Positions 9,101 through 23,400 of a DNA stretch of 64,000 nt are shown piece after piece. A model generated the notes under the pieces. The model made no database searches and was not told the origin of the DNA. It worked only from the letters and a program-made list of their open reading frames with translations. Position numbers and translations under genes: made by a program. The first letter of the stretch is position 1, and the number at the start of each line of letters is the position of its first letter. The DNA lies in contig BCHX01000004.1 in the NCBI GenBank assembly GCA_001599755.1, positions 1,674,001 to 1,738,000 on the forward strand, in the 5' to 3' direction. Source of the stretch: Gliomastix tumulicola (Eukaryota; Ascomycota; Sordariomycetes; Hypocreales; Bionectriaceae).

Positions 9101-12100
9101 TCAGCCGCTTCCAAGCACAAGGTCGCGAGCATCTCCATAAACGGGCGTGATGCCTGTCCATAGCTGGAACTATAAAGGCCATGTCAGTAAAGGTGAATGA
9201 AGGCATAGGTAGGCGTCATGAAACGCATCGCTAAACGTACCTGGTACCAGCCTTGAGCGGCAAGAACCTCAAATCCAGCAATAGTCGTCCAGGCTCCAGC
9301 ATCCTCGGCCAGCTGCATGATAGGCGTGTGCTGTGGCTTGTAAGCCATCTCCAACAAAACGCGCGATTGTCCCCCCTTGGCACTCTGCGAGAACGCAACA
9401 ATTAAAATCTCCCGAATAACAGGATCAATAGGTCGGTCAGCGGGGATTGTGCTGATTACCACTGAAGCGGCTGTCTCAAGCGCTTCGGCCTGGGCAACGC
9501 TTGAGAGGACTTGGAGATTGAACTCGCTGGGAAAATCCGAGATCAGAGCCTTTGCCTTCTCAGGGTCGCGCGCCACCACATAGGTAGGGCTGAAGCCCAG
9601 CGAGTGCAAGGCAAATATGGCGGCTCTGGTGGTGCCTCCGGAGCCGACGACAAGGGCTGGGCCACCGCTACCGTCCGTGTTGGCAACAACACCCCTTTCT
9701 CCAAGACAATGAACCATGCCCTGCCAGTCTGTGTTGTCGCCCAACAACCGTCGCGGTCCTGAGCCTTCCTCGTCGTCGACAGGGATGACTGTGTTGACTG
9801 CACCAATAATCCGCGCAGCGTCAGTAAGGTCATCGAGGCGACTCATGACATCCAGCTTGAGAGGAATCGTCACCGAGGCACCACCAAAATCTGGGCTGCG
9901 GAGCACCGAGTCTGCATCGGCAATGACATCGGTCTCTAGGCGGTGGTACACATGGGGGAGTCCTGTCTTGTTGAAGAGCGTGTTGTGAAGGATGGGCGAA
10001 GGTGACGCCGCGATGGGCTTGCCGAAGAGATAGAAGTTCTTGGATTCAACCTCGCCCATGAGGGACAGCCCTTCTCTAATCTCGGCAGCGGACAACTGGC
10101 CTGGAGCAGCCTTGAAGGGCAAGTCGGGGTGAGAGACTGGCGTGAGGAAACCGTTGAGGATTCTGCTCAGCTTTCCGGCAGTGCCCATGTTGATGGCAAT
10201 GATTGGGGTCTTCTGCGAGGCAAGCATCTTGGACTTGAACTTGAGCAGGTCGAAATTGTCCTCGACACTCTTGGCCATGCCCACGAGCTTGATCACGTCG
10301 CCGAACTGCAGGGCGCGGTTGTAAATGCCGATCCACGAGGCATTCTTCCACGAGAGCTGACCTTTGGGGTCGTGGTGGGAGGCAATCAACTGAGTGTAGC
10401 CTCTCGTATCCGCAATCTCTTGGATCGTCGCTTCCTGCGCGGTAACCTCGACGTCGAGGTACTCGACGCCCATACGAAGGCCAAGACGGTAGAGTTCAAG
10501 CAGTTTCTCATGGTCGTCGTCTGCGAACTTTCCACCTTGCGAAACGGTCCGAACGGTGAAAATGATGGGCTTGTTGGCCGCGACCCTCAGATGCGAGACT
10601 GTTTCCGTAACAGCATCCAGGCTCTGATCTTCCAACAAGTCGATGCGCAGCTCAACAGCGTCAGAACCGACGACGACGCGGGGGATGATATCGAGAGCGT
10701 TGCTCAGCTTTGGCAGCGTCAAGGAGACGAAGAAACTGTGCTTCTTCTTCGCCAGAGTCTTGGCATGGGCGCTTTTACCACTAATGTGATCGACGAACTG
10801 GGCGAAGTCGGGGGCTAGCCCCTGCGGGCGGTCATGGCTTTCGGCATGTGGGCTGTAGTAGAGTTTGCTGCTGCACTCGGCATAGAAAGCCTTCCGTCGC
10901 AGGTAGACGTCCCGGATCTCGGTGGTGAATGCTGGCCGAGTCTCATCCCTCATCAGGTACTCGACTACCTGGTCAGTATTCCGATGGACCTGGACAACGA
11001 GGCCACCACCCTTGGCATAGCCCTTGAAAAGCTCCCTAGCATCGGCACTCTCAACTACGCCACCGCCGCACGAGAAGATGTACCCGTGACGCTGCTTCTC
11101 CATCACATCGCGAAGGGTATCGAGCTCGCCTTTTCGGAAACCTTCCCAACCAAGGTCCCCCCTGATCATCTCGGGAATGGTCATCCCGAGGCGCCGCTCC
11201 AGCTCGTGGTCGAGATCGGTGAAGGTATACCCGAGGAGCTTCGCCATGTGACGACCAGCCGTCGTCTTCCCGGCGCCTCGCATTCCAATAACAAAAATGG
11301 ATCGTCCCAAACCCTGCTTAATCGGAGCGTGGGACTCTTCCGATACCTGGGGGTCTGCACCCTCGAGCTTCACCTTGAAAGACTCGGAGAGAACATCCCA
11401 CCACCCGGGCCAAGTCTTGCCAGTGCACTCGCGCTCGCTGATCTGCGTGACCCCCGGAGCCACAACCGATAGGACACTGAAGCTCATGGCAACCCTGTGG
11501 TCGTCGTAGCAGTAGATCTCAGAAGAAGCCGGGCGGACGGCTGCCAGGCCCTCGCCAAAGATCTCGATGCCGTCGTCAAGCTCCTGGCACTTGACACCAA
11601 ATTTGGCCAACTGATCGTACATGGCCTTGATTCGGTTACACTCCTTGACCCGCTGATTGGCGATGCCGGTGATCTGGGTCTTGCCCGTAGCGACGGCGCC
11701 CAGCACGGACGCGGTGAGGAAGGCATCGGTCATCGGTTCCATGTCAACATGAGGGATTCCCTTGAGCGAACCAATTGGCGGGCCCGTCACAGTTGTGGAT
11801 GTTGCGGTTTGCTCCACGGAGCAGCCCATGGGCCGCAAGACCTCGATTGCAAACCGAGAGTCTCCCTGCAACGAGCTCGACCCAATGTTCGGAACAGTGC
11901 AAGTCGTGCCGGTGATGGCTGCCACGGCGAGCGGGTAGGTTGCCGAGCTGGCGTCACTCTCGACTGTGTACTCTTCAGGGTTTGTGTAGGCGCCTTGTGG
12001 AATGTGGTATGTGTTGGGCTCCTCGGTAGACTTGGTGACAGTGATGCCAAACGACTGCATCATGGTGATCGTCATGTCAATGTAGAGCTGGGAGATGGGC

Positions 12101-13884
12101 TTCCCTCCAACCAGGCGCAGAGTGACCGGCTCCTTGGCGTAAGGGGCAGCCATTAGAATGGAGGAGACATACTGCGACGAGATAGTCGCCGCAAGCTCGA
12201 TAGTACCGCCCTGCAGACCTCCTAGGGCATCGACCTTGATGGGAAGACTGTTCTCCTTCTCCAAGTACTCAACACCAACGCCATTGCGTCGAAGAGCCTC
12301 AACCAGAGCGCCAATAGGGCGTAGCTTCATCCGGGCATTACCCGTCAGGATCGACGAGGACGCCGCCGTCGTTGGTGCACAGAGCGCCACAACAGTGGTG
12401 AGGAAACGAGAGGCAGTGCCCGCATTACCAATATAGAGCTCGTCCACACTCGCCTGCAGCTTACCACCTTCACCGCGGACCACGAGAACCTCCCCGGCAT
12501 CTTCCCAAGAGTAAGTTGCGCCCTTGAGTTGGGCAATCGCCGACAGCATGTACTCCGTGTCATCTGAGTGAAGGAGATTCTTGATGCGGCATGGCCCCGT
12601 TCCGAGAGCCGCCAGGATCAGAGCACGGTTGGAGATACTCTTGGAGCCGGGAGGGGTGACGGTGACGTTGAGGCTCTCCGGCACACCTGGGGTAACACGC
12701 ACAGATGCAGACAGGATGACTCTAATGCAGCGGTCATCCACAACACTAGCTTTCGGCTCGTAAGTCTTCCCGATGGCAGATAGCAGGACGATCTTCTTCT
12801 TCTTGCCGTCGTTCTTCTTGTCCACACCCATCTTTTCGAGCAGCACGTCGACCGGGCACTCCTTTCCAGCGGTGAGTTTGATGACGCGCTTGTCTTGAAG
12901 CGATGTGGGCAGGTCAAAGCTTGCAATGCACTTCGAGAGTCTCGATACTGCGCCTGGCCGCAGCACGCCCAAGAAGCGGGCCAGCTCTGCCTCCTTGACC
13001 ATGCCAATGGCAACGGCCTCGCCGTGGAGAAGCTGCGGGGTCAAGATAGCCTCGATGGCATGGCCAATTGAGTGTCCGAAGTTGAGGAGGTTGCGCAGGC
13101 CGCCCTCGCGCTCGTCGCTGGACACGACTTCAGCCTTAACACCGGCGGAGCCGATGACAATGCGTCTCAGCATGTCTCGAATGGGCTTGAGGCGGTTTGG
13201 GCCCTTGGATCGAACACAAGCCAGGATCTGTGCGGCAGACTGCTCTAGGAACGTGAACTCTTCCTCGTTCCAGATAGCAGCAGTCTTGACAACCTCAGCC
13301 ATGCCGTTAATGACCTCTCGGGCGGGGAGGGTGTCGAGGAAGGCAAGATCGATGTAGACGCGGCGAGGCTGCCAGAACGACCCGATGAGGTTCTTCCCCA
13401 TGGGGGTATCAATGGCTGTCTTGCCTCCGATTGAGGAGTCGACCATGGCCAACAGTGTCGTCGGCACCTGGACGAATCGCACACCTCGCATGAAGGTAGC
13501 AGCCACATATCCGATCATGTCACCAATAACACCACCGCCCAAGGCAACGATGACGGTGTCTCTGGTGCATTGCTGTGCAAGCATCCAGTCTTCAAGCTCG
13601 GCCTTGGTCTCTCTGCTCTTGGAAGCTTCGCCCGGCGGGATAGCATAAGTGAGCAGCCGGGCGGGCGCCGGAGAGGCGGCGGCGGCATCTCGGAAGCGCT
13701 GCGTAAAGGTCGGGACGTAAAGATCATGGATGTTGGTATCGGTAATGAGAATGTAGGTAGACGAGGGGGTATTGTCGAGGAGGTCCCTAGGAACGAAGTT
13801 CAGCCACAGGTCGTGGTCAATGATGATGTTCGGCTCCCCCAGGATGGAGATGCGCTGGGGGCCATGGGTGCCGTTGGGAGCCAT
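9101..13884 (-). CDS. ARO1: Pentafunctional AROM polypeptide (shikimate pathway), two exons
   Basis: The cytosolic AROM protein carries out five steps from DAHP to EPSP. Exon 1 is 13884-9241 (1548 codons), the intron 9240-9170, and exon 2 9169-9101 (22 codons and TGA), giving 1570 aa, normal for the family. Domains in order: dehydroquinate synthase (about 1-385; GGGVIGD near 116, NFGHSIGHAIE near 268), EPSP synthase (about 390-840; PGSKSISNRAL near 412, YDDHRVAMSF near 793), shikimate kinase (Walker A GMRGAGKTT near 867), type I dehydroquinase (SHHD near 1169, Schiff-base Lys in KLVGMAKS near 1199) and shikimate dehydrogenase (SPSPILHN near 1294, NTDWQG near 1384, VGSGGTT near 1413). All key motifs are present. 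The start is the ATG at 13884, the first in the frame; eight upstream codons are open only from a GTG. Exon 2 restores the usual FQLWTGITP ending. The call is certain. Confidence 0.97.
9170..9240 (-). other. 3'-terminal intron of the AROM gene
   Basis: On the minus strand this 71-nt intron starts GTACGT, has the consensus branch site CTGAC at 9187-9183 and ends TTTATAG 13 bases after the branch A. It lies between codons, directly after GWYQ. Reading through it gives an atypical tail ending in a stop at 9184, while splicing gives the conserved FQLWTG ending. Confidence 0.93.
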
Positions 13885-14896
13885 TGTGACGGTTTGCAGA
13901 TGAACCACGACACGACTGTGTCGGGATACGATAGGCGAGCAGCTTCAGAAGACTTCAGGGGGGGTTAAATACTGCAATTAATCCCTCAGTCACGACGAGG
14001 ACGTCTTGAGGAAGCTGCTTTGCGTTCCTTCTCTTCTTTTTAAAGATCGCATTCCAGTCTTTGCAGGCACAAAGTCCCACAGACCGGGTCGCCGGACGCA
14101 ATGGATGTGACTGTTACTGTTGGCGTGGGATAGTGCGATATCGGTGGGGCCGCTCATTGGCCGGAAGCAGAAGCGAGACATGCAATTGGGCAGGCACGGC
14201 AGGGCATTGCACCTGCCATGGTCCCTTAGTACCTGCCTGCGGGTACCTCCCCCTCCAGGTACCTCCCTCCGGGAGTTCAGGTACTTTCAGAGAGCTCCAC
14301 GGTATCTCTGTAACGGGGTTTATGCTGCCCCGCGGGTGTCGCCTGTTAGATCACTCAACATTTCATGCCCCGATCCGCTCGATGGTCGAGAGAAATCGCC
14401 GGATGCCGCCAAATAGGCACCGCAGCATTAACAACCCAGAACAGAAGTCAACACATGTCATCACACCAGTGTCAAGAAGGCGGCGCTAAGCACGCTCCTG
14501 CATATGTCCCTTGTGGATGCGAGATTATCGAGCGCCGAATGTCGATTTGCGACTGATCGTTTATGAGCGTCTTATCCTGCCACCACCCCATAAGCACTCG
14601 TCTGCACATCAGCCGGAGCCGCCGGGAGGAATAGAAACCAGGACCAACCCAAGCGCATCGGCTAATTGAGGAAGAGGTCCATCCATGTTGACCTTGACCT
14701 GTAGAGACTTATTCGAGGATGGGAAGCAGTCTGTGCAGAATAAGGAGCCTACTGAAATTCACGCCCGCTTGCAAAGTCATCCCGACGAGGCGTAAGCGGA
14801 GCCGAGGTGCTCCTTGGAGAGTTGGTCTGCTGTAGCAAGGTCACCCCCTGCTAGGTCTGCCTCTATGAGGTTGGCTGCTGGAAGGCCTCTGGCCTC
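13885..14896. promoter_or_regulatory. AROM upstream region, last ordinary sequence before the AT block
   Basis: About 1 kb separates the AROM start from the transposon block. On the minus strand there is TGACTGA at 13992-13986, one base off the Gcn4/Cpc1 site TGACTCA, and a CCAAT box at 14160-14156. Around 14,225-14,286 the string GTACC/GTACT recurs four times within about 60 bases (AGTACCT, GGTACCT, GGTACCT, GGTACTT). No coding frame here is convincing. General amino-acid control of AROM is known in other fungi; its operation through this near-match is inference. Confidence 0.45.
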
Positions 14897-15114
14897 TATT
14901 AAAAGGGGCTAGAATAGGAATAGCGGCACGCTAAGCCTGAGAAGTCCTAGTATTATTACTTATTATTATTAGGCACTTATCTATAAAAGGTAGTACCTTA
15001 TTATTCTAGCTTAAGGGGGGATAATAAATAATATAATAATTAAATTTACCCTCTACTAAGAGATTACTCTATAAATATATAGTATAATCTACTTCTATAT
15101 TAAGACCCTTAATA
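14897..15114 (+). repeat. Left LTR of element B
   Basis: 218 bp, partner of 23,734-23,953. It keeps more G and C than the right copy (AATAGCGGCACGCTAAGCC against AATAATAGTATATTAAGCT), so RIP is weaker at the block edge. Confidence 0.8.
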
Positions 15115-18100
15115 GCTTTTATTTACTCTTATCTTTTAAAGGTATAAGATTAAGTTACCTATAAAAATAATAAGTAAAATTAATAAATTATAAAGGCTTT
15201 AGTCTAAGGGTATCTAAGAGGAAGAGAAGCTTTAAGAGATTTTATTTAATTATAATAAAAGGTTAACTTAAGATAAACCTTAATATAATATTAAAAAAAT
15301 AATTATTATAAAAATTAAGAGGAATTTAATTAAGTATTATTATAAATAAAAATTAGTAAAAAATAAAAAAAATTTAAAGATTTATTAATAAAAAGAAGAC
15401 TTTATTTAAAAAAAATAATTTACTATTTTTAATTAAATTTTATAGGTATTTTAAATATTAAATATTTTTATAAAAGCTTTTTTTTTAATATTAAAGTTTA
15501 ATAAACTATATTAAAATACCTTTAAATATTTAGGGAAAAGCTATAATAAATTATAATCTTTCTTTATAAATTTAAAGATTATTTTTATTAATTATATTAT
15601 TATATTTTATAATAATAATATAAAAATTCTTTATATTATAAATAAATTAAAAAATAATATAAAGAATTAATAAATAAATTATTTTAAAGGAGAATTTAAA
15701 ATATAATTATAAAAAATTATTTAAAATTTCTTTATTAATTAGCTTAAAGTAAAAATTTAATCTTTTAAATTATAATACTTTAAAGTAACTTTTTAGCTTA
15801 ATATTAAATATTAATAAAAAAAATAAATAATATATTAATTTTTAGTATAATTTAAATAAAATATTTTAAAGATATTTATAAAAATTTTAAATTAATTTTT
15901 AGTAACTTTATACTTATAATATATAAAACCTTATTTAAAAATTTATATTATTAATATAAAGATTTTTATAATATAAAAGTAATTTTATATAATTATAATA
16001 ATAATTAAGTTTTTATTAATAAGAAAATAAAAGAAAAAAAATATTACTTAAAATAATTAAAAACTTTAAAGAAAATTTAATAAAGAAACTTTAATTACTT
16101 AAATTTAAAAGATTTAAACTTAAAATAATATTTAATTTAGCTTTCTATAAATATAATACTTTAAATATAAAAAAATAAATTATTATATAAATAATTATAA
16201 AGAGGAAAAAAAAAGTAAATCTATTAAGACTTTTATAATTATAATTAATATAATTAATATTAATTAAAGGTAAGTTTAATAATTAATTAGAAAGAAGATT
16301 TTAAAAGACTTTAAAGAAATATTTAAATAATTTATTTAAATTTAAAAAAATTACTAATAAAGTAATAAATTAATTATTATAAATACTAAAGGGGATATTA
16401 ATATATTATAATTATATATAATATATAAAGATTAAATACTACTTAAGTTTACCTTTAAAATAATAAATAAAAGTTTTATTATTATTATAGAGAAATATAT
16501 ATAATTAATTTATATAATAAATAATTTTAAATAAACTTATATATAACTATATAAGTTTATAATTATAAAAAAAGAAAATAATATTCTTTTAGAATTATTT
16601 TAATTTAAAAAAATAAATTTTATTTAATAATTTAAAAAATAAATTTAAAATTATAAATTAAAAAAAAATTAACTAAAATTTATTTTTATTATAAAAGAGT
16701 TATAAAAAGTATAAAAAATAACTTATTTAATATTTATTATACCTTTTTAAGGGAAGTTTATAGAGGAATTACTTAAAATTTATTATTAAATTTAATTATA
16801 AAATTCTTTAATAAATAAAGAAAAGGTATTTAAAGGATTATTTTAAGAATACTAGTAATTTTAAAATATTTTTAACCTAGAGGTAATAATAGCTTTAAAT
16901 AAACTAAGAAAAATAATAAAATATATTATTAAATTAAAAAAAAATCTAGAGTTATATTAAAGTTTTATTTATAATTTAATATTAAAAAAATTAAAAACTC
17001 TTAAAGAATATATTTAAAAAGTATTAATAAATAAATAAATTAAATAATTTATTAGCTCTTAGAGAGTAAAAGTTTTATTTATATTTAAAAAAGGAGGAAA
17101 ATTATAATTATATATAAATTACTAAATATTAAATTAAATTATTTATAAGAATAAAATATCTTTATTACTTATTATAGAGATTTTTAACTATTTATAGAAT
17201 ACTTAAGTTTATATTAAGTTAAACTTTAAAGATATATATTATTATATTTAAATTTATAAAGAGGATAAATATAAAATTATATTTTAATATTATTATAATT
17301 ATTATAAATATTAAGTTATACCTTTTAAATTATTTAATATATTTATTATATTTTAATAATATATAAATAATATATTCTTTAGCTTAATAAATTAATATTA
17401 TATTTTTTACTTAAATAATATTTTTATTTATAGTAAAAATTAAAAAAATTACTATTAAAATATTAATATAGTTTTATAATACTTATAAGAATAAAGGCTT
17501 TATATTAATTTAAATAAATATAAATTCTTAAAAATAAAAGTTTTTTTCTTAAGATTTAATATTTTTATAGAAAAAATCTATATAAAATTTAAATAAATTA
17601 TAATAATTATAAATTAATTAAAACTTAATACTATATTTAATATTTAATTTTTCTTAAAATTTACTAAATTTTATTAGTATTTTATTAAAAATTATAATAA
17701 GATTATTAACTTATTTATAAATTATTTAAAAGGGAAAATAATAAGATAAGTTAATTTAATTAAAGCTAAATAATAAATATTTTATTAATTAAAAATAGTA
17801 TTTTAAATAATACCTTTATTAATATATTATAATCTTTATATAAGGTTAAAGGTAATTATAAATATATTTAATTTTATAATTAGAGTTTAATTAATATAAT
17901 TAATAAAGAATATATAATATTTAGTTATATATTATTTAAGGAAGCTTTAAAGAGTAAAAGTTTAGTATTAAATATTAAATATAAAGCTACTAGTAATTAT
18001 ATAAGCTTTTTACTATTAAAAGTATTATTTATTATATTTAAAAGAAATTATAAAGGTTTTAATTAATTACTTAAACTATAGCTATTTAGCTATAAAAATA

Positions 18101-19872
18101 AAGTTATCTCCTAAGTAAGTAAAAGCTTTAGATTTTTTACCTCTTTTAACTTTAAGATTTTATACTAGCTAGGTAAAAAGAACCTAGCTAATAAATTAAA
18201 TTATTAAATTAATTTAAAAATAAAATTAAAAGAAGAATAAACTTAAATTAAATTATTACTTTTATTTTTATAAAAATTCTTAAAAAAGCTTAATAATATA
18301 AAAAGTATTAAAGATATAAAGAAACTTATTATTAATATATATTATATTACTTTATAATAATCTTATAATAATTATAATAATATATATATTAATTTATTTA
18401 AGTAGAGACCTTTAATTAAGGTAAGTAATTATTAAATATTAACTTATTAAATAAAGAAAATTAATAACTTTAGGTTATATTTAAAGGATTCTTTATATTA
18501 TAGGAAAATTAATATAATTTACCTTTAATTAATAATTTAATATATATAAAATAAGATAAAGGCTAAGCTATACTTTATATTTAGTATTTACTAAAGTTTA
18601 ACCTTAATATTTATTTTTAAGGAAACTTTTATTAAAGTAATCTTATATATATAATAAGGGGATACCTTTATAAAGTTTATATAAAAATATATTAATAAAA
18701 GCTTATAAAATAATAAAAAGCTAGTATTTTATTAATAAGTATTTAAAAATAAATTATTATATTAAAATAAATAGGTTTATATACTTTAGGGATTATATAT
18801 AAAGATATTAATCTTTATTTATAATAATCTTTTAGTAAAATATTAAAAAGTATATAGAATATTATTTAAATTAGCTTATAATTATTTTTAATTAAATATA
18901 AAAAAAATATAAAGAAATATATTAAAAATTATATTATTTATTAAAAGATTTTAGTCTTAAGGGTAAAATTAATAAGGAAACTCTATTTATTATTTATATT
19001 AAAATACCTATTTAATAAAATCTTTTTTAATTTAATTATAAATTTACCTATAATTAAAAATATATATAGAAAATATTATAATATTATTCTAGTTATAATT
19101 AATTATTTAATAAAGTATATAGTATTTATACTTATAATAAAAAAGCTTAATATAAATTAATTAATAATATTACTATTTAATAGGGTTTTTAGCTAATATA
19201 AATTACTTTAAGGAATTATTTTTAATTAAATATAAATATTTATTAAAGATTTTTAAAGCTCTTTTTATTATTTATTATTATTAAGTAGTAATTAAGTACT
19301 ACTTATTATTTATAAATAAATAAATAAATAAAGAGAATAAATTAAATATTAAAGTAATATTTATAAGTTTTTATTTTAAAAATATAAAATAATTAATTAT
19401 AGTATTTATTCTATATTAAGTTTTATTTTAATAATTTATTTAATATAAATATAGAATTTACCCCTTTTTATATATTATATAACTATAATCTTAAAGGACC
19501 TTTAACTTTAAATATTAAATATAAGAATTTAATAATTTATAATTAATTAAAACTTCTAAGAGAGCTTAGAGAATTTATAAAATAATTTATAATATAAGCT
19601 TAAATAATAAGTATATTATATTATAATTAATAGTAAAAACTAGGTAAATTTTAAGTAAATTAATAAGTATTAATTAATATTAAATATTTTAACTTAAAGA
19701 GAAAATTACTAAAGTTAATAAAGAGATTTATAAATCTTTACTAGATTATTAAAGTTCTATTATTAAGAAATACTTATAAATTATAATTATTAATATTAAT
19801 TTAAATTTATAATATATTTAATATAAAGTACTTAAAAGAATTCTATAGAGATAATCTAAAGAAATTAATAAA

Positions 19873-20465
19873 GAGTAGGTCTAATTATATAATATAAAAT
19901 ATCTATTTATATAATAGTAGTATATATAAAGCGCTAGGCAAGGGGGCTCTTAGTACCTCTTTATACCTCTTGGCCTTAGCTAATTAGACTACTAAGCCTT
20001 ACCTCTTCTAGTGGCCTTTACCTTCACCTAGGCTACCTTAATCTAGCTGCTTTAATCCAGCTACCTTAATCTAGCTACCTTAATTAGTATAGCCTTAATT
20101 AAGGTAGGCAGCCTCTATTACCTCTACCTCTATAAGGTCTACCTCTATAAGGTCTACCTCTGTAAGGTTAGCCTCTATAAGGTCTACCTCTATAAGGTCT
20201 ACCTCTATAAGGTTAGCCTCTATAAGGTCTACCTCTATAAGGTTAGGCTATTATTATAAGGCAAGGTGGCTGCTATAATACTATTTTATAGAGGCTTAAC
20301 CACTGTAATTATAGGGGCCTAGGCGCTGTAGGGCTAGGCTAGGCTATTTCCAGCGCCTTGGCCCATAGAATAATAGGTCTATGGTATAAGGCGCTATAAC
20401 ACTAGTGGCTCATATAGGCTATATTATATAATTAGATATTTTATATTATATAATTAAACCTACTC
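19873..20465 (+). mobile_element. M1 MITE (hAT-like), 593 bp
   Basis: It is bounded by inverted repeats GAGTAGGTCTAAT... and ...ATTAAACCTACTC and flanked by an exact 8-bp duplication TTAATAAA (19,865-19,872 and 20,466-20,473). It has no coding capacity. Inside are eight 15-bp units of the type CCTCTATAAGGTCTA and about four 14-bp units of the type CTACCTTAATCTAG. Eight-base duplications point to an hAT-type transposase acting in trans. Confidence 0.9.
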
Positions 20466-23400
20466 TTAATAAATAATCCCTTTATAAAAAAGGAGATATT
20501 TAATATTAAAAAAATCTTATAATACTAAAGATTAAAGTTCTATAAGTATTACTTAATATAATAAAAAGGATTTCCTAGGGAGAATATTTAAATCTCTACT
20601 TTAAATTTTATAAATAAAAGAATTTTTAAAAAATATAATAAAGAGAATTCTATTTAAGATTATTAAAGATAGCTTTTTTTTTAAAGATTAGTATTTAATT
20701 ATAAATATACTTATATTAATTATAAATAAATATTAATCTAAAATATTAATAGTTTATTCTTTTATTTAAAAGAATTAATAAGTATAATAAGATCTCCTTT
20801 AAAAAACTATAATTTAATAATATTAAAAGAAGAAGTAGTAAAACCTAGGTTATTTTCCCCTAGAATTAAAAATAATCCCTAGTTATATTAGAAGTTTATT
20901 TCCCTTTAAATAAAGGTTAATATACTAGAGAAAACTACTTAATAAAAAACCTAGAATTTAGTAAAGAGGTTAAATAAAGAAATAGGGTTTTCTTTAAAAA
21001 GTTTATAAAAAAAGAGATTTTTTTAGGTAGCTAAGAGGTAAAAAGGAGATATAAAATAAATAAAGTCCTTATTAATATTTTAAAGGGGGCTATTAGAAAT
21101 ACTTTAATAAAGTAAAAAAATTTAATTTTACTAATTAATATATTTAATTATATAATAATAAAGAAAAAAAAAACTCTTATAAATATATATAAAAAAGGGA
21201 ATATTAAGTTTTTACTAATAAAATATTATTAAAGTAAAAAAGCTTTAAATAATATAATAAAATTAATACTTATTAGTTTTTATAATATTATACTTAAAAA
21301 GGTAATAAAGTTTATAAAGTTAATATTATTTATAAATATAGAAAAAATAAACCTATTTATATTAAGTTAATAATAAATTATATATATAAAATACTTAAGT
21401 TTTAGTTTAATTATTAAAAGTAGTAATTAATTAAATAAAATATATATTAGTTTTAAAGTTATATTCTAATTTATTTTTAAGGTAAAAGATATATTAAATA
21501 GTTATATTATATTTAAGTATAGAAATTATAAGAATTTTATATAATTAATCTATAAATACTTTAAAAATAGAAAAATAAAAGAAGACTATATATATAAAGT
21601 AATTTATTAAGGGATTATTTATTATTTTTAATAAGAATTAGAAAATTTCTAAATAATAATAATAAATTATTAATATATTATTATAAAGTTATAATAATAT
21701 AAAAGTAAATTAAAGAAAAGATTTAATCTCCTTTTAATTATTTTATTATAAAACTTAATTAATTTAATTAAAGAAATCTAAATAAAAAGAACTTATAGGT
21801 ATTTATAATAACTTAAAGGAAAAAATAAAGTTATTAAAGTTACTAAAATTATTAAGGATTTCTATAAAATTTATTAAAAAACTATAAAAAAATATTAAAT
21901 AATTACTATTTATTAATTAAGAAATATAAAAAGAAAAATACTATTAAATATTATTTACTTTATATAAAAAGCTAAGGTTATTTTATTATTATTAATAATA
22001 GTAGCCTCTATAGAACTATAAATATTCTCTTAGAAAATTAATAAATAATTATAAAAAATAAAAGTAAAATAAAAATAAAAATAATTATATTTAAAATCCT
22101 AAATATAATATATTATTACTTAAAGCTCTTTAATAGAAATAAAGATATTCTTAATAATAATAAAAGTAATAATAATAATAATTAAAAATAAACTAGTAAA
22201 AGCTTAAATAAAATACTAAAAATTTAATATAAAGGTAATAATATTAATAATTAAGAATAAATAAATAAGAACTTAAGAAAAATATTATAAATTTAAAGTA
22301 ATATAATAATACTTATTAAATCTTAAGGTTAAAGTAGGGGAAATAGAAATAATAAAACTATTTAAGTTAATAAAAGGTTACTAGAGATATATTTAATTTT
22401 TATTATACTTTACCTTTAAAAATAAAGTAAAACTATAATTAAAGGTATTTTTAATCTAAGCCTAGGGTATAATAAGTAAAGGATAAGTAATAATACCTTA
22501 AGAAGAAGTAGATAAATCTTTATTAAAATTAAAAAGTATATATTAAAAACTAGCTATAAATTAAATATAATTAGTAAAAGTAATAATAAAAGTAAAAATA
22601 TTAAAAGTAATTTAAAGTAAAAAAAGAATTAATAAAGAATTATATAAAGTTAAAAATATATAATAATATTACTAAGAATTATCAATTTAAAAAGCTATAA
22701 AATTTATATTAATATTATAAAGAAAATTAAAAATACTTAAAATATATTAAATTTATAAAATACTTAGTAATAATTTAAAGTAAATATAATAAATTTAAAT
22801 TAATTAAAATAAATATATTTTTAATTTATATTATAATATAATATTATAGTTTAATAATATACTTAATATAATTAATTAATTATACTTTTTAATAATAATT
22901 TAAGATTTATATAATAATAGTACTTATATATTAAAGAGTAAATTAATAATAGTAATACTTATTATTAAAATAATTAAATAAATTCTAAGGGAAATATTAA
23001 TAAATTATTAAAGGAAAATAAGAAATTAAAAAAATAAAATCTACCTTTATAAGTATTAATTTCTAGTAGATTTATAAAAGATTATATAGTATAATTACTA
23101 TCTCTTTAATCTCTTTATTAATAATTAATAAGTAATTCTTATTTATAGTATTATATTTTTAATAATTAATAAAGTTACTTAAAATACTATTAAAAAGAAT
23201 AAAAAAATATAAAAAAATAACTAGAGGAATATATATTAAAAATTAAATTAATAAATAAAAGGTTTAATATAAAATATAAGAGGAGTTAAATATTAATTCT
23301 TAAATATATATAAATAATAAGTATAAATAAAAGAATAACTATAATTAAAGATTAATAAGTAAAATAAAGGAGAATAATAAATACTAATATAGTAAAATTC

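Noticed and set aside
9184..13908. AROM gene as a single open frame of 1574 codons
   Set aside because: The first eight codons begin at GTG with no ATG, and the last ones are intron read-through; the conserved C-terminus appears only after splicing to 9169-9101.
13986..13992. Gcn4/Cpc1 site in the AROM promoter as a separate feature
   Set aside because: TGACTGA has one mismatch to TGACTCA at a position important for binding; noted only within the promoter entry.
20111..20245. CRISPR-like array of regularly spaced repeats
   Set aside because: The units are contiguous 15-bp tandem repeats without unique spacers, inside a eukaryotic MITE.
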